Both the position numbers and the translations under genes were made by a program. Below are positions 23,966-29,548 of a stretch of DNA of 29,548 nt, piece after piece (position 1 is the first letter of the stretch; each line of letters begins with the position of its first letter). The notes beneath the pieces were generated by a model. That model was not told the origin of the DNA and did no database searches. It was given only the letters and a program-made list of their open reading frames with translations. Origin of the DNA: Verrucomicrobiota bacterium (lineage in GTDB: Bacteria; Verrucomicrobiota; Verrucomicrobiia; Opitutales; Opitutaceae); contig JAEWIY010000174.1 of the NCBI GenBank assembly GCA_023386835.1, positions 1 to 29,548 on the forward strand. Direction: 5' to 3'.

Positions 23966-24186
23966 GGGGGTGGAGCGAGAGGGTGTGGTTTGAGCGGCCA
24001 AAGACCAGCCCTGAGGTGGCCGGCGGGCATCGGTTGATCGCTGAATCCACCCCGTGGTTTCGGATGGCCCGCGCAGCCGTTGAGCTCCGCCGTTGGCGCC
24101 GCCCGAAAAGCCCGGACGGCGACCGTTCCGCGTGGCAGTTCCAACGTCGCTTTGCCTTTGGGAAAAAACCCGCTGAGGCTTCGGTC

Positions 24187-24942
24187 ATGCCGCACCGGGA
24201 GTTTTCGATGGAGGAAGTCGCCGAATACCTGCACTTGTCGCGGGAGGACGTGGAGCGCCTGATGCGGGAGGCGGAGATGCCGCACCAGCAACGGGGGCAG
24301 CGCATCGTCTTCCAGCGAGGCGAGGTCGACGCATGGGCGTCGCGCCGGATCCTCGGGCTGTCGGGCAAGCGGCTCGACGCGTATCACCGGCGCTCGCTGG
24401 ACGGCCTGCGGGAGATCTTCCCGCACGACGCCCTGATCCCGGATCTGATCGAGCCGGGCTACATCGAGCTGGAGCTGCCTTCCAAAACCAAGCCGTCGGT
24501 CATCCGCGACATGGTCGCGCTGGCGGAGCGCACGGGACGGGTGTTCGAACCACGCGAGCTGGTGCAGGCGGTGGAGGCCCGCGAGGCGTTGTATCCCACG
24601 GCGATCGAGGGCGGGATGGCGCTGTTGCACGCCCGGCATCATGAGGATTACCGCTTTGAGGGCTCTTTTGTTGTGCTCGGGCGGACGCTGCAGCCGGTGG
24701 GTTTCGGGGCGCCGGACGGTCAGGCCACGACGCTGTTTTTCCTGCTCTGTTGTGAGGACGAACGGCTGCACCTGCACACGCTGGCTCGGCTCTGCATGAT
24801 GGCGGGCAAGACGCACCTGACGTCCCAGCTGCGCAACGCGGCGGATGCCGAGACGGCGTACCAGGCCATGCTCGCGGCCGAACGTGAGGTGCTGCCGGCC
24901 GCCCCCGACGGCGCTTCGGCGGACGATTCCGCGGGCGACTGA
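24187..24942 (+). CDS. HTH-PTS IIA fusion protein (PtsN-like)
   Basis: The 251-residue product from the ATG at 24187 begins with an excisionase/MerR-like helix-turn-helix (FSMEEVAEYLHLSREDVERL, then MPHQQRGQRIVFQRGEVDAW, residues 6-50). A PTS IIA domain of the fructose/nitrogen type follows from about residue 85. The phospho-accepting histidine should be H148 in MALLHARHHEDY, replacing the more usual PHAR. Such proteins probably have a regulatory rather than a transport role. No EI, HPr or IIBC gene is in the window. The tail is acidic (GASADDSAGD). The frame is open to 23983, but those codons are arginine/tryptophan-rich. Confidence 0.83.
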   Translation: MPHREFSMEEVAEYLHLSREDVERLMREAEMPHQQRGQRIVFQRGEVDAWASRRILGLSGKRLDAYHRRSLDGLREIFPHDALIPDLIEPGYIELELPSKTKPSVIRDMVALAERTGRVFEPRELVQAVEAREALYPTAIEGGMALLHARHHEDYRFEGSFVVLGRTLQPVGFGAPDGQATTLFFLLCCEDERLHLHTLARLCMMAGKTHLTSQLRNAADAETAYQAMLAAEREVLPAAPDGASADDSAGD

Positions 24943-24962
24943 CCCGCGGCTTCGCGCAGCGG

Positions 24963-24982
24963 GAGCTCTCGTTTACGAGCTC
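24963..24982. terminator. Hairpin between convergent genes
   Basis: GAGCTC (24963-24968) and GAGCTC (24977-24982) form a 6-bp stem around TCGTTTAC, and weaker pairing of the flanking GCAGCGG/GCTGCTGC bases lengthens it. It lies 20 nt after the PTS IIA gene and contains the TAA stop of the FMN reductase in its loop, so it could end both convergent transcripts. Confidence 0.5.
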
Positions 24983-25548
24983 GCTGCTGCGCCACCCAGC
25001 TGCCGGGCGAGCTTCACCGTCGCGCGGGCGAGTTTCTCCACGGATTTTTGGGTGCGCTCCTTCAGCAGGCGCCCGTTGGCATCAAACGCCTCGTCCGCCG
25101 CCGGCAGGATGCATTGCTCCGGCACGATCCGGGCACCGAGGTGGAGGAGCAACTGACGGGTCAAGGTGAACGAGCGGATGCCGCCCAGCTGTCCCGGAGA
25201 CGCGGAGACCACGGCGACGATCTTGCCAACAAACGGGTTGTCGTCGCCACGAGTGCACCAATCGATCGTGTTTTTCAGCAACGGCGTCATCATCGAATTG
25301 TACTCGGGTGACGCGATCAGCAGGCCGTCGTGTTGTTGGATCTCTTCGATCAACCGGACCGCGCCGGACGGCAGGCCCGAGGCGTCCTCCAGATCGCCGT
25401 GGTAGAGCGGAAGCTCGTACGTGTTGAGGTCCGCGACGGTCACTTCGGCCTTGAGCGACTGAACCGCGTCGACCAGGACGGCGAGCAGTTTGCGGTTGAG
25501 GGATTCGCGGCGGGCACTGCCGGAGAAAGCCAGAAAACGAGGGGGCAT
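24973..25548 (-). CDS. NADPH-dependent FMN reductase
   Basis: The 191-residue flavodoxin-like protein has the FMN phosphate loop SGSARRESLNRKL (residues 9-21), the YELPLYHGDLE segment, and the family signature SPEYNSMMTPLLKNTIDWCTR near residue 80-100, where FMN and the nicotinamide bind. Next is KIVAVVSASPGQLGGIRS. Length and motifs match the family of quinone, azo, chromate and flavin reductases. Its physiological electron acceptor is unknown. It converges with the PTS IIA gene. Confidence 0.9.
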   Translation of the reverse strand: MPPRFLAFSGSARRESLNRKLLAVLVDAVQSLKAEVTVADLNTYELPLYHGDLEDASGLPSGAVRLIEEIQQHDGLLIASPEYNSMMTPLLKNTIDWCTRGDDNPFVGKIVAVVSASPGQLGGIRSFTLTRQLLLHLGARIVPEQCILPAADEAFDANGRLLKERTQKSVEKLARATVKLARQLGGAAASS

Positions 25549-25703
25549 GGGCAGATGTTATGGACCTGTCGCCGTTCAACAACTGCGTTGGCTCGAACGT
25601 TCGCCGGAATCGAGAAACGCGGCGGTCGCAGGGCCGCGATTACCAGCGCGAGCAGATTGACTCCGCGGCTGGCGCTGGCCGCCCGGGTGCTTACGGTCCG
25701 GAC

Positions 25704-26567
25704 ATGTCCTCCCTGGATCCACGTTTGGCGCTCGAGGCGAACGCCGAAGCGCCGGAACTCGTGCCGGTGGGGGAGTACCCGCGTTATCAGGACGGATTTG
25801 AACGGGGGCTGGTCGTGCTCGCGCTTGGGGCGCCCTTCTGGCTGCAGCCCGCGGCGGGGGGCTATCGCCTTTGGGTGGAGCCGACGATCGAAGTGGAAGC
25901 ACGGCGGCAACTGGCGGCCTTCGAGGGCGAACATGCGCGTCGCCGGCCGGTGGTGCCGGTGGAGCCAGCACCGCCGATGAGCCTCGCCGCGCGGGTTTTG
26001 CCGCTGCTGTGGGCGTTGGTGGTGCTGGCTGGATACTGGGCGCAACAGCGTTGGCCTGCCTGGACGGAGTCCGGGGTGCTCGATGCGGGGCGGTTGTTTC
26101 GCCATGGGGAAATCTGGCGGCTGGCGACGGCGTTGTTCCTGCACGCGGATGGCGGCCATTTGATCGCGAACGGCATCAGCGGGCTTTTTGTCCTCACGGC
26201 TGTGTTTTCCACGTTTGGCGCGTGGCGCGGCGCCGCGCTGCTGACGGGGGCGTCACTCTTGGGCAACCTCGCCACTGCGGCGCTGCATATCGGCGGCGCG
26301 TATCGTTCCCTGGGAGCCTCGACGGCGCTCTTCGCGGGGTTGGGCCTGTTGATCGGTCGGGCGGTGGCGGGAGACGCGACGCTTCGTCGGCGGTCGTTGC
26401 TCATTCCCGTTGCCACCGGCTTGGTTGTGCTCGGCTGGTTTGGCGGAGGCCCACCGCCCGTCGATGTGACGGCGCACCTGACGGGTTTCCTCGCCGGTGC
26501 GGCTATTGGCGTGGTCGAGGGAGTACTGCGCTGGTGGCGACGGGACCGGCACAACGGCGAGGCGTGA
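25704..26567 (+). CDS. Rhomboid-family intramembrane serine protease
   Basis: The 287-residue product has a cytoplasmic N-terminal region of about 90 residues and then six hydrophobic segments. The rhomboid landmarks are GEIWRLATALFLHADGGHLI (H147, H152) with N156, the catalytic serine S206 in YRSLGASTALFAG, and the catalytic H258 in VTAHLTGFLAGA. The usual GxSG is GAST here, a substitution seen in a few active relatives. It would cut transmembrane helices of membrane proteins; targets are unknown. The N-terminal region resembles a small domain seen on other bacterial rhomboids (YQDGFERGLVVLA). The start at 25704 is chosen because the upstream codons are unlike protein. Confidence 0.87.
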   Translation: MSSLDPRLALEANAEAPELVPVGEYPRYQDGFERGLVVLALGAPFWLQPAAGGYRLWVEPTIEVEARRQLAAFEGEHARRRPVVPVEPAPPMSLAARVLPLLWALVVLAGYWAQQRWPAWTESGVLDAGRLFRHGEIWRLATALFLHADGGHLIANGISGLFVLTAVFSTFGAWRGAALLTGASLLGNLATAALHIGGAYRSLGASTALFAGLGLLIGRAVAGDATLRRRSLLIPVATGLVVLGWFGGGPPPVDVTAHLTGFLAGAAIGVVEGVLRWWRRDRHNGEA

Positions 26568-26671
26568 GCCGCCGTTCGCGTGCAGGGTGAGGCGGCCCCC
26601 GCCGGTGGGGCGCGAGAAGCGCATGTCCGATGCCGGCGGGCTCGTTCGTTGTAGAGACAAACACACCCACT

Positions 26672-27115
26672 ATGAGCACCCAGAGCACCGTCCTCCCCGC
26701 TGCCACTGAGCCACGCAGCCGTCTTCGTTTCCTGCCCACGATCGCCCGGATCCTGCTCGGGCTGCCGCTGACGATCTTCGGTCTGAACGGCTTCCTGAAC
26801 TTCATCCCCCAACCCGAGGTGGTGCTGCCGGAACGCGCGATGGCCTTCACCATCGCACTGGTGGAATCGGGCTACATGATGCAATTGATCGGGGCGACCC
26901 ACTTGGTCGTGGGCGTGCTGCTGCTGGTGAACCGCTTTGTGCCGCTTGCGCTCGTGTTGTTTGCTCCGTTCATCGTCAACAGCATCGCGTTTCACCTGTT
27001 CTTGGAACGCTCCGGGCTACCGATGGCCTGCATCTTCCTGGCACTCGAGTTGTACCTGGCCTGGGTCTATCGCGCGGCTTATCGGCCGTTGCTGACGCCG
27101 CGCTTTCAGCGGTGA
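26672..27115 (+). CDS. DoxX-like membrane protein
   Basis: The 147-residue product from the ATG at 26672 has four hydrophobic segments: ARILLGLPLTIFGLNGFLNF, MMQLIGATHLVVGVLLLV, LALVLFAPFIVNSIAFHLFL and ACIFLALELYLAWVYRAAY. The pattern of LPLTIFGLNGFLNFIP at the first helix is typical of DoxX/DUF6-size proteins annotated DoxX family. Function is not established for this subgroup; some are linked to thiosulfate or stress metabolism. Confidence 0.78.
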   Translation: MSTQSTVLPAATEPRSRLRFLPTIARILLGLPLTIFGLNGFLNFIPQPEVVLPERAMAFTIALVESGYMMQLIGATHLVVGVLLLVNRFVPLALVLFAPFIVNSIAFHLFLERSGLPMACIFLALELYLAWVYRAAYRPLLTPRFQR

Positions 27116-27189
27116 GGGCGAGCGCAGCGGTCGAGCGATGAAGCCGAGGCCTCGCCATGGGGCGGCGCCGGCATCGCCGGTTTTCAGCA

Positions 27190-29397
27190 ATGATCGGTTG
27201 TGCTATCGTCCGATCGCTTCGCCCCGTGAAACTCCTGCCCCTTCTTCTTCTTCTCGCCCTGACGGCGTGGGTGCTGCCGGCGCACGCGCAGCCGGCCGAC
27301 CGACGCCGTGTGTTCATTCTGCATGACGCCGATGAGCCGCGCGCCGCTTACGCTGCCCGGCGGCTGTCGCAGACCTTGAAGGACGAAGGCTACACGGTCT
27401 TGTCGCAGCGGGAGCATTACGACGTTCTGGTGAGCCTCGCGTTGAATCCGCACCGCCTGGGGGCGGAGGCGTTCGCGATCCTGCCGGAAGGGCGGGTGAT
27501 CACCGTGTACGGCGGGGACGAGCGTGGATTGATCTACGGCGCGCTCGCGCTGGCGGAACAGGTGCGCCACGGCACCGCGCTTTCCGCGATCGAGTCACGC
27601 GAGGAGCGGCCGCACCTGCCGTTTCGTGGGCTGAAGTTCAACCTGCCGTGGGACACTTATCGCCCCAGCTCGGCGCTGGACCAGCACCACGAAACCGCGC
27701 GGGACCTGCGTTATTGGGAAGCGTTGCTCGATATGCTGGTGGAGAACCGCTTCAACGTGATCAGCCTTTGGAACCTGCATCCGTTCACCTACATGGTGAA
27801 GCCGCGCAATTTTCCCGAAGCGAGCCCGTGGACGGAGGAGGAGTTGGCGCAGTGGCAGCAGCTCTACCGCGGAATCTTCAAACTGGCGAAGGAGCGGGGC
27901 CTCGACACGTACCTGGTGCATTGGAGCATCTTCGTCAGCCGGGAGCTGGCGGAGGCGCACGGCGTCGCGTCGCAGAACTTCTATCCGCACTACTACGGCA
28001 ACGGGGATGCGTCGGAACTGGTGCGCCGCTACATCAAGGAAAGCGTCACCCAAGTTCTGAACGAGTACCCCGATCTGGATGGCATTGGGTTGTCGCACGG
28101 CGAGGGCATGGGCGGCATGACGCCGCTGCAGCGCCAGGAGTGGATGGACGACGTGATTGTGGCCGGGATGTTGCAGGCGAACCGGCGCGTGAAGTTGATT
28201 CATCGCGTCCCATTCTCGTCGGGACTTTCGTCCGAGCCGGGGGTGAGTGCCGATGTCGAAACCGTGACCCGTGCGGCGATGGAGAACCTGGGCGATCGGT
28301 TCGACGGCCCGATCTGGGCGGAGATGAAGTTCAACTGGTCGCACGCCCACTCGACGCCGAAGTTGGTGAAGGTGCATGGCGGCCGTTTGGGCGACACGTA
28401 CTTCGTGCCCGAACCCACAAACTACAAGGTCGTGTGGATGGCGCGGAACGAAGACTTCTTTGCGCTTCGGTGGGGTGTGCCTGAATTCATCCGAGAGCAT
28501 ATTGCGCGCAACGGCCGCGCGTCCTACGTCGGTGGATACTTCATCGGGTCGGAGACCTACATTCCGGCGCTTGACTACTTCACGGCGCTGCAGGAGCCGG
28601 TGGATTGGACGTGGGCCTTTCAGCGGCAGTGGCTCTTCTACCAACTTTGGGGTCGGCTGCTCTACGACCCGCAAACACCGGACACGGTGTTTCAGAAGGA
28701 GTATGTCCGCCGCTACGGCGCGGCGGGTGCGAATCTCCTGCAGGCCATGTCGCTCGCCTCCTCGACCCAGCTGCGCCTGGCTTCGCTCTACGATTCCCGC
28801 TGGGATTTTACCCTGTATGGAGAGGGCTTCCTTGCGCTGCAGGGTGAGATCACTCGCTACATCTCCGTGGACGCGCTGATCCGCCAACCGACGTTGGATC
28901 CGGATTACGTCTCCGTGGCCGACTTCGTCGCGACGCACCTCCACGGCGGCTCCTATGGCGCTGGCCGTGTCACTCCGCTGCAACTGGCCGACCGGTTGGA
29001 GCGCGACAATCGCGAGGCGCTTCGCCTGGTGGAAGGTGTCGACGTGCGCGGGAACGCGTCGCTGCGTTATGAGGTGGCGGACATTCGCACGTGGGCGCAG
29101 CTCGGCCTGCACCTGGCTGAGAAGCTGCGTGGTGCCGTGGCCCTGCAGACGTATCAAACGAACGGTGACACGGCGCAACGGGCGGCCGCGCTCCGACACC
29201 TCGAGCAGGCGCTGGGGCACTGGGATGAGGTGGTGGCGATCACCCGGCCGCTTTACCGCGACATGCGGCTGACGCACTACAACCATAACGCGTTCCATGC
29301 GAATGACGACAACCTGTTCCATTGGGCGCTGGTCCGTGATGAGGTGGCGCGGGATCTCGAGATCGCGCGCGCGGCCCGGCCGGAGCCGGCGCGTTGA
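27190..29397 (+). CDS. Secreted glycosidase-like protein with GH67/GH20-type N-terminal domain
   Basis: The 735-residue product from the ATG at 27190 has a signal peptide (VKLLPLLLLLALTAW, then VLPAHAQ); a GTG at 27226 is an alternative start. Residues about 35-130 form the alpha/beta domain found before the catalytic barrel in GH67 and GH20 enzymes (AYAARRLSQTLKDEGY, VITVYGGDERGLIYGALALA). The barrel-like part follows: LPFRGLKFNLPWDTYRPS, ENRFNVISLWNLHPF, DGIGLSHGEGMGG with E305, and IWAEMKFNWSHAHSTPK with E378. These two acids are candidate catalytic residues, not proven ones. A helical C-terminal domain ends the protein. It could act on uronic-acid or amino-sugar glycans outside the cytoplasm; substrate is unknown. 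Confidence 0.75.
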   Translation: MIGCAIVRSLRPVKLLPLLLLLALTAWVLPAHAQPADRRRVFILHDADEPRAAYAARRLSQTLKDEGYTVLSQREHYDVLVSLALNPHRLGAEAFAILPEGRVITVYGGDERGLIYGALALAEQVRHGTALSAIESREERPHLPFRGLKFNLPWDTYRPSSALDQHHETARDLRYWEALLDMLVENRFNVISLWNLHPFTYMVKPRNFPEASPWTEEELAQWQQLYRGIFKLAKERGLDTYLVHWSIFVSRELAEAHGVASQNFYPHYYGNGDASELVRRYIKESVTQVLNEYPDLDGIGLSHGEGMGGMTPLQRQEWMDDVIVAGMLQANRRVKLIHRVPFSSGLSSEPGVSADVETVTRAAMENLGDRFDGPIWAEMKFNWSHAHSTPKLVKVHGGRLGDTYFVPEPTNYKVVWMARNEDFFALRWGVPEFIREHIARNGRASYVGGYFIGSETYIPALDYFTALQEPVDWTWAFQRQWLFYQLWGRLLYDPQTPDTVFQKEYVRRYGAAGANLLQAMSLASSTQLRLASLYDSRWDFTLYGEGFLALQGEITRYISVDALIRQPTLDPDYVSVADFVATHLHGGSYGAGRVTPLQLADRLERDNREALRLVEGVDVRGNASLRYEVADIRTWAQLGLHLAEKLRGAVALQTYQTNGDTAQRAAALRHLEQALGHWDEVVAITRPLYRDMRLTHYNHNAFHANDDNLFHWALVRDEVARDLEIARAARPEPAR

Positions 29398-29465
29398 GGC
29401 CACGGACCATTTCTTGACGGAATCAGGTCGTATTCGAACGGTCGCGACGTGGTGGGTCGTCCCGA

Positions 29466-29548
29466 CTAATCGGGCGGGAGCGGTTTTGCCGTGCTCAGGC
29501 CGAGCGCCTTGATCCGATACGCCAGGGTGCGCGGGCTGAGGCCGAGCA
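29466..29548 (-). CDS. Sigma54-type regulator, C-terminal Fis HTH (partial)
   Basis: The last 26 codons and stop of a minus-strand gene are visible; the rest lies beyond the window. They read LGLSPRTLAYRIKALGLSTA and then KPLPPD. This is the Fis-type helix-turn-helix (xLGLSRRTLxYRIKxLGL) that ends NtrC-family sigma54 activators. The stop lies in a small CCCGA/TCGGG hairpin (29461-29474) between this gene and the convergent glycosidase gene. Regulator type beyond the HTH is inference. Confidence 0.75.
   Translation of the reverse strand, partial: LGLSPRTLAYRIKALGLSTAKPLPPD

Noticed and set aside
27595..29403. 602-codon minus-strand frame opposite the glycosidase-like gene
   Set aside because: Shadow frame; the plus strand has a signal peptide and barrel motifs.

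Overview
The window is about 29.5 kb of high-GC bacterial DNA packed with protein genes. I saw no rRNA, tRNA or CRISPR array. The gene mix suggests a Verrucomicrobiota bacterium of the Opitutaceae type: secreted glycoside hydrolases, a DUF1080 protein, an HTH-PTS IIA fusion, LytS/LytTR signalling, four-helix-bundle (S23/IVS) protein, IS1380 remnant and short-period intergenic repeats. That placement is inference; no marker gene is present to prove it.

Left part (1-2720): the end of a GlcD-type FAD oxidase and a GlcF/LutA-type iron-sulfur protein, probably one 2-hydroxyacid (glycolate/lactate) oxidation operon. They are separated by a small four-helix-bundle gene lying between inverted copies of a 7-bp-period repeat. 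The repeats run into the end of glcD and the start of glcF, as if a cassette had landed in the operon. A long hairpin holds the best glcF start codon in its loop.

Sugar module (2750-9717): a GH2 beta-mannosidase-like enzyme faces away from a D-lyxose/D-mannose isomerase and a PfkB kinase (4-nt overlap). Convergent to these is a three-gene unit, DeoR regulator - class I aldolase - Gfo/Idh/MocA dehydrogenase. Together they could turn mannosides (or lyxose/xylulose) into a ketose phosphate and cleave it. Both convergent junctions carry periodic inverted repeats.

Decay zone (9795-11484): a truncated, multiply frameshifted IS1380 transposase abuts the DeoR gene, and a LysR regulator has one frameshift and one in-frame amber codon. 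The divergent genes LysR would have controlled (NTF2-like protein and an SDR oxidoreductase) are intact.

Middle (12900-15993): an ABC-2 export system with a small XRE regulator (ABC ATPase, permease, HTH) in one operon; a 175-bp element with 26-bp inverted ends; and a DnrO-like exported protein preceded by an FNR/DNR-type palindrome.

Right part (16027-29548): membrane metallophosphoesterase, DUF1080 secreted protein, LytS-type histidine kinase with LytTR response regulator, a secreted protein with a possible Cys/His/Asp triad, a frameshifted secreted protein, a lipocalin-like secreted protein, HTH-PTS IIA fusion, FMN reductase, rhomboid protease, DoxX-like membrane protein, a large secreted GH67/GH20-related protein, and the last codons of a Fis-type HTH regulator.
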